A stretch of DNA of 64,000 nt, from assembly GCA_964595365.1 (NCBI GenBank), contig CAZQQC010000001.1, positions 53,410 to 117,409 on the forward strand, given 5' to 3'. Below, in pieces: positions 26,700 through 34,472 of this stretch (its first letter is position 1; each line of letters opens with the position of its first letter). Under the pieces are notes generated by a model, which ran no database searches, was not told where the DNA came from, and saw only the letters and a list, made by a program, of their open reading frames with translations. The translations under genes and the position numbers were made by a program. The DNA comes from Fen-1258 sp964595365. Lineage in GTDB: Bacteria; Bacteroidota; Ignavibacteria; Ignavibacteriales; Melioribacteraceae.

Positions 26700-27785
26700 C
26701 TAAAATCCGAATGAGATACCGGCGCTTGCAGTGTTTATCTTTGCAAACTTGTAATCGGCATTAATGTTCACAACAGCAAGACGAAGATTGAACCCGATTA
26801 CGGCGGAGTTAGAATTCTCTCCTTTCAGATCAAACGAAATTTTTACAGGAGGAACCCGAACACCGTTTATAGTCTGATTAGATTGATAATTATACGAAAC
26901 CGTTGTCTTGGATGTTTCAGTTGTTACTCCTGCGTATGGAGTTATCGAAATAATAAAACCAAAAGTTTTACTTACATATAAACCGGCTTGAGTTGCATTG
27001 GTTTCAAAAATATCTCCAACTTTCATTCTTTGAGTAAAGAAACCAACACCAAGATCAAGCGGTATAGGATTTGGAAACCAAACACCGATATTATGAATAA
27101 AACCCGCTCCAAAGAAACTAAACTTTCCCATGTTTTGAATATTAACGTCAGGAAAATATCTTATTGCCACATTGGTTCCGAAAACAGTTCCAACTGTAAG
27201 CTGAGCTGCTGCGGTTGGAAATCCGGCTAATTCATCTAGATAGCCATAAACCTGAGGTATATTGACTGCATATTGCTGAACAGTGTAAGAATTAAGACCG
27301 TTCGTTGAAGTAACTGTCTGAGCCGGAAATATAATTTTCAGATAATCATTTTTTTTACCAATGATTGTTGGACCGGAAAATGTAACGCTGAACTGTTTCG
27401 AAATCATAGCCTGTCTTAAATCACTATAATTAGCCTGACCCATTGTTGCAGGTGTAAGATTGGAATTCTGAAGAATCTGATCTACCTGGCTTCCGGAAAA
27501 ATAGAATCCTCCCTGTGCACCAAAGTTCTTTACATTGCTGGAAAAAAACGAACCCATCGCAATTATTTTTAGGTCGAGATGAAATCCAAGTGTTGTTGCA
27601 GATGGAACCTGAGATACCCATCCAGAATTTAAATTTGAACCGAATGCAGAGATAACCGGTTTAACATACGCAACACCTACCGAACTGGAAAGGCTGGATA
27701 ACGTTTCTCCCAAACTTTGTGCTTTAACCGAAGCAGAGCAAAACAACCCCAGAATGATAAATACAGAAAAAAGTCTTTTGTACAT
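26700..27785 (-). CDS. Predicted outer-membrane protein (DUF6588-like)
   Basis: This 361-residue protein has a signal peptide (MYKRLFSVFIILGLFCSASVKAQ) and then a segment beginning LSSLSSSVGVAYVKPVISAFGSNLNSGWV. The pattern of glycine-rich strands later in the chain (FSFFGAGFIHNIGVW, LDLGVGFFTQRM, VIGFNLRLAVVNINADYKF) and the final SAGISFGF suggest a beta-barrel ending in an aromatic residue. It resembles the DUF6588 family of Bacteroidota, recalled rather than searched. No function is known. It has neighbours recN and a repeat element. Confidence 0.6.
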   Translation of the reverse strand: MYKRLFSVFIILGLFCSASVKAQSLGETLSSLSSSVGVAYVKPVISAFGSNLNSGWVSQVPSATTLGFHLDLKIIAMGSFFSSNVKNFGAQGGFYFSGSQVDQILQNSNLTPATMGQANYSDLRQAMISKQFSVTFSGPTIIGKKNDYLKIIFPAQTVTSTNGLNSYTVQQYAVNIPQVYGYLDELAGFPTAAAQLTVGTVFGTNVAIRYFPDVNIQNMGKFSFFGAGFIHNIGVWFPNPIPLDLGVGFFTQRMKVGDIFETNATQAGLYVSKTFGFIISITPYAGVTTETSKTTVSYNYQSNQTINGVRVPPVKISFDLKGENSNSAVIGFNLRLAVVNINADYKFAKINTASAGISFGF

Positions 27786-27889
27786 ACTCTTCTCCTATTT
27801 GATTTAATATCCTGTGTGAATTTAATGAACTAAACTCTCTTGGTAAAGAAAATAGTGGTTTTAGACTTAATTTGTGCTGGCAATCAAAT

Positions 27890-29602
27890 TTAATTTTTGT
27901 CTAATCCCATCAATTCACGCGCACCGTTCAAAGAGACTTCCGTAACTTTTTCACCGCTCATAAGTTTAGCTACTTCTTCTATCCGTTCATGTTCATTCAG
28001 CTTTCGGATTGAACTTACAACACGGCTACCTAATTTTTTCTTTTCCACTGCAAAGTGAAGATGTGCCAAACCAGCTATCTGTGGCAGATGTGTTATAGCA
28101 ATAACTTGATGATATACCGCAAGAGATTTTAGCGTTTGTCCCACTTTTTGAGCAATGCGTCCGCTTACGCCAGTATCAATTTCATCGAAGACAAGAATTG
28201 GAAGTTTGTCGGATTTTGCAAGAATGGATTTCAACGCAAGCATTATTCGGGAAACTTCGCCGCCGGAAGCAACTTTGATTAACGGTTTGGGATTTTCTCC
28301 GGCATTTGTGGAAATAAAAAATTCTGTTTTATCGATGCCGTTATAATCATATTTATATTTTGCCGAATCGACAATTATGAAGTTCTCTGTTCCGTCGTCA
28401 GCTTTTTCATTTTCAATTTTGACTTGAAAATTGGAGTCTGAAATACCAACAGATTTTAATGCTTCCTCTATTTCTTTTTTAATTTTTTTCGAAATCACTT
28501 TTCTTTCTGATGAGAGCTTCTTCGCAAGTTCACCGCAGTTTTGTCTCAACAGATCAACCTTACTGCTTATTTCATCCAACTTGACGGAAAAGTTTTCCGC
28601 AAGTTCATATTCGGCTCCTATTTTCTTGCGATGTTCAATTAAGGCTTTCAATGAACCACCGAATTTTTTCTTGAGCAGATTTAACACCCCAAGTCTTTCC
28701 CGAACTTGCTCAAGATTTTTCTGATCCAGGTTAATTCTATCTTTGTAAGTCCTGACTTGCGAGGAGATTTCGTTGAGCAAAGCTAATGCAGTTTCACTCT
28801 CATTCAAGCTTTCTGAAAACGACTTATCGATCTGTGAGAGTTCGAAAAGTTTAGTCTTCACTTCTGCCAAACGATCCCGTATCGAATTCTCGCTGTCGTA
28901 AACGATATTATAAATTTCGTTCGAGAGTGATAAAAGCCGTTCGGAATTTTGCAAAATCTTCAATTCATCTTCCAACTTCTCTTCTTCATCTTCTCGAGGA
29001 GAAACCGCATCAATTTCTTTGATTTGAAATTCATAAAGTTCACGCTTCTCTCTCAAAAAATTTTCTTTTTCTTTCAATGCCTTCTTCTCTTTCAATAGCA
29101 TTGTCAGTTCATCGTAATATTTTCGATACTCCGATAAATATTTATCAATGCCAGCAAATTCATCCAGCATTTCTATGTGAGTTTCATTTCGCAGCAGTGA
29201 TTGGTGCTCGTGCTGCCCGTGAAGATCAACCAACAGATCACCTGCTTCCTTAATTAGATTTAAGGTTACAGGAGTATCGTTCAAGAAACATCTGTTGGTT
29301 CCTTTCAGAGAAACTTCACGGCGAACGATCAGTTCTGGATTATTTTCAATTTCGTTTTGATCCAACAAACTCCAAACCTTTTTATTGCCGGTAATTTCAA
29401 AAATGCCTTCCACTATTGATTTATCTGCACCTTTTCTTACAATCTCAATAGAAGCCCTCTCACCTAAAAGCAAACCCATAGCATCAATTAAAATTGATTT
29501 ACCGGCGCCGGTTTCACCCGTAATTATATTCAGACCTTTACCGAATTCAACTTCGATATTTTCGATCAGCGCATAATCTTTTATTAACAGAGATCTAAGC
29601 AT
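27890..29602 (-). CDS. recN: DNA repair protein RecN
   Basis: This 570-residue SMC-like ATPase acts early in double-strand break repair. Walker A is GETGAGKS at residues 29-36, following LIKDYALIENIEVEFGKGLNIITG. The middle (about 150-380) is a charged coiled-coil arm. The C-terminal ATPase half has KVASGGEVSRIMLALKSIL (signature motif) and LPILVFDEIDTGVSGRIAQKV (Walker B). Length is normal. It probably has its own promoter in the 394-base gap upstream, which also holds a repeat. Confidence 0.96.
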   Translation of the reverse strand: MLRSLLIKDYALIENIEVEFGKGLNIITGETGAGKSILIDAMGLLLGERASIEIVRKGADKSIVEGIFEITGNKKVWSLLDQNEIENNPELIVRREVSLKGTNRCFLNDTPVTLNLIKEAGDLLVDLHGQHEHQSLLRNETHIEMLDEFAGIDKYLSEYRKYYDELTMLLKEKKALKEKENFLREKRELYEFQIKEIDAVSPREDEEEKLEDELKILQNSERLLSLSNEIYNIVYDSENSIRDRLAEVKTKLFELSQIDKSFSESLNESETALALLNEISSQVRTYKDRINLDQKNLEQVRERLGVLNLLKKKFGGSLKALIEHRKKIGAEYELAENFSVKLDEISSKVDLLRQNCGELAKKLSSERKVISKKIKKEIEEALKSVGISDSNFQVKIENEKADDGTENFIIVDSAKYKYDYNGIDKTEFFISTNAGENPKPLIKVASGGEVSRIMLALKSILAKSDKLPILVFDEIDTGVSGRIAQKVGQTLKSLAVYHQVIAITHLPQIAGLAHLHFAVEKKKLGSRVVSSIRKLNEHERIEEVAKLMSGEKVTEVSLNGARELMGLDKN

Positions 29603-29681
29603 ACAGCGTTTGATAAGTTGATACGAATATTGTGAATGAGCTAATAAGTAGCAAGTAATTTAAAATCGATTTAAGTAACAC

Positions 29682-29785
29682 ACCTTATGCAAGGTTTGAT
29701 CTACAATGAAAAAATATAATTGTGAAACTACTATTTTCTACAAACAACAAAAATTCATTTGTTAAGTCCAAACCCTGCGTAACAT
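29682..29785. repeat. About 104-bp imperfect palindrome, copy 1
   Basis: The outer arms TTATGCAAGGTTTG (left) and TTACGCAGGGTTTG (right, reverse complement) match at 12 of 14 positions, and inner arms (ACAATGAA near the left, TTCATTTGT near the right) extend the hairpin. The core is A/T-rich. A diverged copy lies at 60,267-60,370. The element is noncoding and sits between recN and the initiator tRNA. It may be a miniature mobile element or an RNA with a long hairpin. Confidence 0.6.
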
Positions 29786-29996
29786 CAATGAGTAAATTTT
29801 ATTTCTTACGAAGGTTCAATCGAACTAATTTGACATTGCCTCGATGGTTCAATATATTTTGCCCACGAGTTTGAAAAAATTGTTTTACAAAAAAAATTTG
29901 AGAGCGTTTTTATCAACGATTGATGCGAATCGGGCATATCTCGACTATGATTTTCATCGAAGGACTAGTAATCCGAAGGTTGTAAAAAAATTATAT

Positions 29997-30069
<73 letters not shown>

Positions 30070-30080
30070 CAAAAATAAAA

Positions 30081-30116
30081 CAATCTCATACGTAAGTGTG
30101 AGGTTGTTTTTGTTTT
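30081..30116 (+). terminator. Rho-independent terminator after tRNA-fMet
   Basis: A 10-bp stem, CAATCTCATA with TGTGAGGTTG (three G-T pairs), and a 6-base loop is followed by TTTTTGTTTT. It begins 12 bases after the tRNA, so the initiator tRNA is a monocistronic unit. Confidence 0.85.
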
Positions 30117-30141
30117 AAATAATATTGAGGACTGTCTATAT

Positions 30142-30402
30142 TTACGAATCCGGAATTTGCCAGTCTGTAATTTTCAAGAAATCAATCGTTAATTCTATAC
30201 CGGTAACTTTCATTTCAAGGTTGGTCAGATGTTTTTCCTGTTCTAAAATTTTCTTGGTTAAACCACGAGCACTGGAGCTGGTTGTAAAGTACAACGATAC
30301 AAAAGCAATTATAAGCGTGTATTCACAACCACCATGCATTGAATTAGAAGTTTTGTAATTTATTACCGTTTCATAGAATTGAATCATCCTTTCATCAATC
30401 AT
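30142..30402 (-). CDS. Small hypothetical protein, doubtful
   Basis: A reading frame of 86 residues runs opposite to the tRNA unit. The middle has a hydrophobic stretch (YTLIIAFVSLYFTTSSSARGL) that might be a membrane helix, and the C-terminal half could form a short amphipathic helix (KKILEQEKHLTNLEMKV). No Shine-Dalgarno sequence is visible ahead of the ATG and no family is recognised. An overlapping frame exists on the other strand. It could be a real small gene or chance. Confidence 0.3.
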   Translation of the reverse strand: MIDERMIQFYETVINYKTSNSMHGGCEYTLIIAFVSLYFTTSSSARGLTKKILEQEKHLTNLEMKVTGIELTIDFLKITDWQIPDS

Positions 30403-30518
30403 TACTAACCGAAAAGGAAACTTGCCTATTTGTTTTCGTCAAAATCAGCCCCCGGTTTTTGGCACTTTATTTCAGAAAAATTTGTTATAGATTAAAACCA
30501 CATGTAGGAAGGTTCGAT

Positions 30519-30623
30519 TTGGAGACTATATTATTGTTGGGAGCTATGTTATTGTTTATAATTATCTTCTCAGCAAAAGCTTTCGGAATCTTTAAAGAAT
30601 TAAACTCCGATAAAGAATTATAG
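30519..30623 (+). CDS. Possible 34-residue membrane peptide with a TTG start
   Basis: AGGAAGG lies 6 bases before a TTG that opens a 34-codon frame. The product reads (M)ETILLLGAMLLFIIIFSAK and then a polar tail ending NSDKEL, that is one transmembrane helix of about 18 residues plus a charged end. A strong ribosome-binding site and a coherent hydrophobic segment favour translation, but the frame is short and no family is recognised. It lies on the plus strand in a 340-base gap otherwise free of signals. Confidence 0.3.
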   Translation: METILLLGAMLLFIIIFSAKAFGIFKELNSDKEL

Positions 30624-30746
30624 TTTTTGCTTATTCGATAAAACAAAGGGTCTATCATTAAAAGAGCGGATCATTTTTGTTTTATAAAGGTCTTTCAGTA
30701 AAAAATCCAGCGTAATGATTCTGCCCCTATAAAGTCCTGATCTAAT

Positions 30747-32117
30747 TCAATCTATTATAATTTCTTTCAGCAATTCGGCTGAATAGAGACGCGTTTGCGG
30801 AAAACTTTTGAGAATATTATAGCCAAGCCAATCCTTCGCATAATGATCGCCATGAACAAGCACAACTTTTTGGGGGTTGATTTTTTCAACCACTTGAAGA
30901 AGCTCTTCCCTTTTTGAATGAGACGAAAAATAAAATTTCTGAATCGCACATTTAACTTCATATTGTGCGCTGGAGTCGTACAGCTGAATTATTTCTCCCC
31001 GTTTCGAGTTGACAACTCTAAAGCCTGGAGTTTCCGGATCCATATAGCCCGCACTAAAAATGGCAAATGAATCTTGCCTCAACCAGTAATCTAAAAGTTT
31101 ATAAGATGTTGTCCCCGGAAGCATCATGCCGCTAGACGCAAGCACTATACCTGGACTTTTTTTAAAAATGTTATAGTCTTCAATTTCAAACAAATCAATT
31201 TGGGGAACTTCTCCCAGCTCGAGACCCGGATCGGAATGTCGGACGATGTACCGGTTGTAATCGTAAATTTTTGAAATATCCCTCGCAATTCCACCCGTGT
31301 AGACATTTGTTTCCGTAAGCAGGCACTTTTTCATCAACAAATAAATTGATGCAAGAAGCTCTTGAGTTTTGCCAAGAGCGAAAGCTGGAATTAAAATAGA
31401 GCCGTCGTTGCGTAAAATCCGGTTAGCTGCTTTTGCAAATCTTGTTTCTTCGCTTTTCCACGTTCCAAGTTTTTGAGAATCCGTACCACCGTATGTAGAT
31501 TCTAAAATCAAAGTATTAACGTTCCGGATACTTTTTATGTTGGCTCCTACCATTACCGATTGACCGCTCAAATTAATATCGCCGGTGTAAAACACTTTAT
31601 GTTCGCAATATTCAATAAGTATTCCGGCAGAGCCAAGAATGTGTCCGGCATCGAGGAAAGTAATCCAAATCGATTCGGACGAAGAATGCCTTAATCCTCG
31701 CAGTTCTATTTTTTCATCATAGTTTAATCCGCGTATACTTCTAACCAAAAGATCAATTTCTTCGTGCGTATAAATCTTGAAGCCCGTTCCTTCAATTTGT
31801 TTTGCTGCCAGAATATTTGCAGCATTGTGCAAAGTGAGTTTCGAAATTTCTTTTGTTTGAACGGTAGAATAAATCACAACATGTGGAAAACATTGAATTA
31901 GAAACGGAAGAGAACCGATATGATCTTGATGAGCATGACTTATAAAAGCAAAATCGAGAGGAAGATTTTCCAGCTGTTCGAATTTTGGCAATGCCCCGAA
32001 TCCAAATTTTCGCGGATGAATTCCGCAATCTAGTAGAATGCCGGTGTTATCAATATTCAGATAAAAGCAGCTGGCGCCAATTTCATCTGCGCCGCCAAGC
32101 GGAAGAAATTTTATCAT
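30747..32117 (-). CDS. Metallo-beta-lactamase/beta-CASP family RNA nuclease
   Basis: This 456-residue protein matches the YSH1/CPSF-like beta-CASP family of RNA-processing exonucleases. Zinc-binding motif HAHQDHIG starts at residue 61, DAGHILGSAGI is motif 3 and FYTGDINLSG motif 4. The beta-CASP insert is seen in ILIPAFALGKTQELLASIYLLM and VLASSGMMLPGTTSYKLL. The C-terminal RMMBL-like end is KVVLVHGD. It belongs to the group without KH domains, different from RNase J. RNA processing or decay is inferred from the family; the substrate is unknown. Confidence 0.9.
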   Translation of the reverse strand: MIKFLPLGGADEIGASCFYLNIDNTGILLDCGIHPRKFGFGALPKFEQLENLPLDFAFISHAHQDHIGSLPFLIQCFPHVVIYSTVQTKEISKLTLHNAANILAAKQIEGTGFKIYTHEEIDLLVRSIRGLNYDEKIELRGLRHSSSESIWITFLDAGHILGSAGILIEYCEHKVFYTGDINLSGQSVMVGANIKSIRNVNTLILESTYGGTDSQKLGTWKSEETRFAKAANRILRNDGSILIPAFALGKTQELLASIYLLMKKCLLTETNVYTGGIARDISKIYDYNRYIVRHSDPGLELGEVPQIDLFEIEDYNIFKKSPGIVLASSGMMLPGTTSYKLLDYWLRQDSFAIFSAGYMDPETPGFRVVNSKRGEIIQLYDSSAQYEVKCAIQKFYFSSHSKREELLQVVEKINPQKVVLVHGDHYAKDWLGYNILKSFPQTRLYSAELLKEIIID

Positions 32118-32122
32118 AAAAG

Positions 32123-33085
32123 TTATTTGTAATACTCATACTTATACTCGCCGTAAAAAGCAGCTTTGTCGTTATTATCATAACGGATCTCCTCATGCTG
32201 AAGACCGTTTGGAAGATATGTGAACTTGACCATGAACTGCCGGGAACCGCCCGCCAAAAACATTTTGTCGTCTATCAGATTATTATTCTCATCGTAAGCA
32301 TAAAATCTTTGGTATTGCGGATTAGTTACTTCAATCAAGTTTCCATTTTCATCGTATTTGTAGTTGATATCGTACGGTTTACCCCGAGATACTTTCTTCT
32401 CCTGGCTCAATCTTCCTGCGGAATCATAAGATGAATTTACTTCTTCCATAATATTTCCCTTGCCGTCTTTAGTAATGATTTTCACTACAAGATCATTTTG
32501 ATATTTCAGATTGATATCTGCCAGCAGTTCACCTTTAACAGAATAACTTTTTGTTTCGATGAGATTATTATTTTTATCGTAAGTAAAGTACAGTTTGTTT
32601 TCCCCTTGACGCCTGCTGTCGTAAATTGTTCTTTGAATTTCGTTTCCGTTTTTGTCATACCTCGAAAGCCGTCGTGCAGCTACCTTTCCACTACCATCTT
32701 GATTCTCTGAAGAAATCAAATTCCCTTTCGAGTCATATTTATAAACATACTTTACTTCAATTTGTCCCAAGCTTGTGTAACGAATTTGTTCTTTCTTGTT
32801 GCCATTCCTGTAAAAAATTATTTTTTCGGTGAGGGTTCTTTTTACCGGCAGCGTACCGGTGTTGGTGTAAAACGCAACCCGTTTAGTGCGAATTTTTACT
32901 TTAAGTTTTTTCGCTTTATCGAGCTCCTTTTGCTCCTGGCCGTTCATTTCAGAGTTACTTTTTTGTGCGGATCTCGATTGAGTGCGGGTATTAGTATTGA
33001 ACAGAAATGTTAAGAAAATTGTAAAAAGAAGGAGGAACAGAAATTTGTCATTCAGTCTGTGCAGAAAGTTATTTCTTAACGCCAT
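32123..33085 (-). CDS. Secreted/anchored YD-repeat (RHS-like) protein
   Basis: This 320-residue protein has an N-terminal hydrophobic segment (about 15-31) that serves as signal peptide or anchor. The remainder carries repeated units of about 20 residues built on Y-D-x-x-G-N-x-x: YKYDSKGNLISS, SRYDKNGNEIQR, FTYDKNNNLIET, SSYDSAGRLSQ, YKYDENGNLIEV, YAYDENNNLIDD. This is the YD/RHS repeat fold, but without the polymorphic toxin tail or core domain of large RHS toxins. It starts right behind the nuclease gene's upstream side with a 5-base gap. Function unknown. Confidence 0.75.
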   Translation of the reverse strand: MALRNNFLHRLNDKFLFLLLFTIFLTFLFNTNTRTQSRSAQKSNSEMNGQEQKELDKAKKLKVKIRTKRVAFYTNTGTLPVKRTLTEKIIFYRNGNKKEQIRYTSLGQIEVKYVYKYDSKGNLISSENQDGSGKVAARRLSRYDKNGNEIQRTIYDSRRQGENKLYFTYDKNNNLIETKSYSVKGELLADINLKYQNDLVVKIITKDGKGNIMEEVNSSYDSAGRLSQEKKVSRGKPYDINYKYDENGNLIEVTNPQYQRFYAYDENNNLIDDKMFLAGGSRQFMVKFTYLPNGLQHEEIRYDNNDKAAFYGEYKYEYYK

Positions 33086-33105
33086 AGGTACTCCTGAAAT
33101 TAATG

Positions 33106-33547
33106 TTATGCACCTGTTAATTTATCTTCAATCTTATTCAACTGTTCGATGCTAAATGTTTCCTGAATTTTCTTAAACCCTTCTCTTTCTTCAAATCGAA
33201 TATGTTTCTCCAGCACCATTCCGAACCTACCAAGATTGTCATAAAGATTTTTGCTTTGTTCCAAATCTGCAATTGCTTCCTCTATGAGTTGTGTTCTTGC
33301 AGCACCTGCAGATTCAGCCGATCCAAAGCTCTATTCACACCGTAGATTGTAGAAATCAAAATATCTTCTTCCTCACAAAAATGATTCCGTAAATCTTCTT
33401 TCCAGAATACTAGCAGGAATTATCCTTTGCCCTGTGTATTTGCCAGTATTCATGATACACTGGCGTATTTCTTTTTGCAAGCTGTACACCTATAAATTCT
33501 CTGTGATGTTCTTTGGAAAGTTTTATTAGATTATTGCGACGTTTCAT
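33106..33547 (-). pseudogene. Frameshifted hemerythrin HHE-domain gene
   Basis: Three consecutive frames on the minus strand together spell a hemerythrin-like four-helix protein. Frame A reads MKRRNNLIKLSKEHHREF and ends at a TAG near 33,412. Frame B reads LVFWKEDLRNHFCEEEDIL and ends at a TAG near 33,284. Frame C reads LIEEAIADLEQSKNL then LEKHIRFEEREGFKKI and ends at 33,106. Histidine and glutamate iron ligands are recognisable (EHH, HF-EEE, LQEH, KH-EE). At least two frameshifts are needed, so the gene is broken unless the bases are sequencing errors. Its ATG overlaps the end of the YihY gene by 17 bases. Confidence 0.8.
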
Positions 33548-34469
33548 TTTCAACTTTCAATTTGGACTGGTGACGTTCGCGGTAGAGCTGCCCGATTTCC
33601 GCACCAATAATAAACAGACACGAGGAATAAAACACCCAGAACATGACGGCGATAATCAAAACAAAAGCGCCGTAAAACGCGCTTGTACCTAAAATATGGT
33701 TTACATAGTAACCGAAAATGAAGCGTGCAATTTCCCAGAACACTGTACTCCAAAACGAGCTAATTGCCGCTACCCGCTTTCCCAACTGTTCGTACGGAAT
33801 CAAGTAGTACAGCGCAAAGAACATTATGAACAATAGGATAAATGAAAGCAGATAAACAAAAAATTTCCATAACGGACTTTTTGTATAGACTAAAACAAAA
33901 TCGGAATTTTTCGTAATCTCGTAAATAATGTTTACAGACGGCGCGAGAAATGTTGCCACCGTAACAAGAATCAGCATTAGAACCACCATCAATATGTCGC
34001 GAAGTAACCCGTAAATTATTCCGCGCTGTATCTTCACATTGTATATCTGATTCAATATTGTTCTAATGCTGCTAAAAATCCACGTAGACGTAATAAGCAA
34101 CCCTAATGCGCCGAGATAACCGGCAGCAGTTTTGTACTGAATCACTTCGGGCAAGCGTGTACTGATGATTTTTTTCACGTAGTTTGCATAAGAGGGATAC
34201 GGTATGATCTGATCGATAAAACCGTGCATTTGCATTTCAATTGTTGCCTGGTCAAAAACATTTCCGAGGAGTGAAAATGCGAGAAGTATAAACGGAATAA
34301 TGCCAATGAAGAGAGAAAAAGAAATTCCAGCGCCGGCAAGAAACAAATTATGCTCGTCCATCCTTTTGAAAATGCCGATGACATAATGTTTTAGAAAATC
34401 CAAAATTTTTCGAAAATTTGATATAGGTATGAGCGTGCCGATTTTTTTTACAATTTTGACTACCGTCAT
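33531..34469 (-). CDS. YihY/virulence factor BrkB family membrane protein
   Basis: This 312-residue inner-membrane protein has about six hydrophobic helices. Family features include LFLAGAGISFSLFIGIIPFILLAF near residues 42-65, AAGYLGALGLLITSTWIFSSIRTILNQIYNV, and the later AAISSFWSTVFWEIARFIFGYYVN and GAFVLIIAVMFWVFYSSCLFIIGAEI. Early claims that the family is RNase BN are withdrawn; its function is unknown. It ends in a polar tail that overlaps the start of the broken hemerythrin gene, and it lies 3 bases after purL. Confidence 0.88.
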   Translation of the reverse strand: MTVVKIVKKIGTLIPISNFRKILDFLKHYVIGIFKRMDEHNLFLAGAGISFSLFIGIIPFILLAFSLLGNVFDQATIEMQMHGFIDQIIPYPSYANYVKKIISTRLPEVIQYKTAAGYLGALGLLITSTWIFSSIRTILNQIYNVKIQRGIIYGLLRDILMVVLMLILVTVATFLAPSVNIIYEITKNSDFVLVYTKSPLWKFFVYLLSFILLFIMFFALYYLIPYEQLGKRVAAISSFWSTVFWEIARFIFGYYVNHILGTSAFYGAFVLIIAVMFWVFYSSCLFIIGAEIGQLYRERHQSKLKVENETSQ

Positions 34470-34472
34470 CCA

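Noticed and set aside
29941..29996. A tRNA fragment just upstream of tRNA-fMet (GGACTAGTAATCC then GAAGGTTG)
   Set aside because: It mimics an anticodon arm for about 20 bases, but no acceptor, D or T arms can be drawn.
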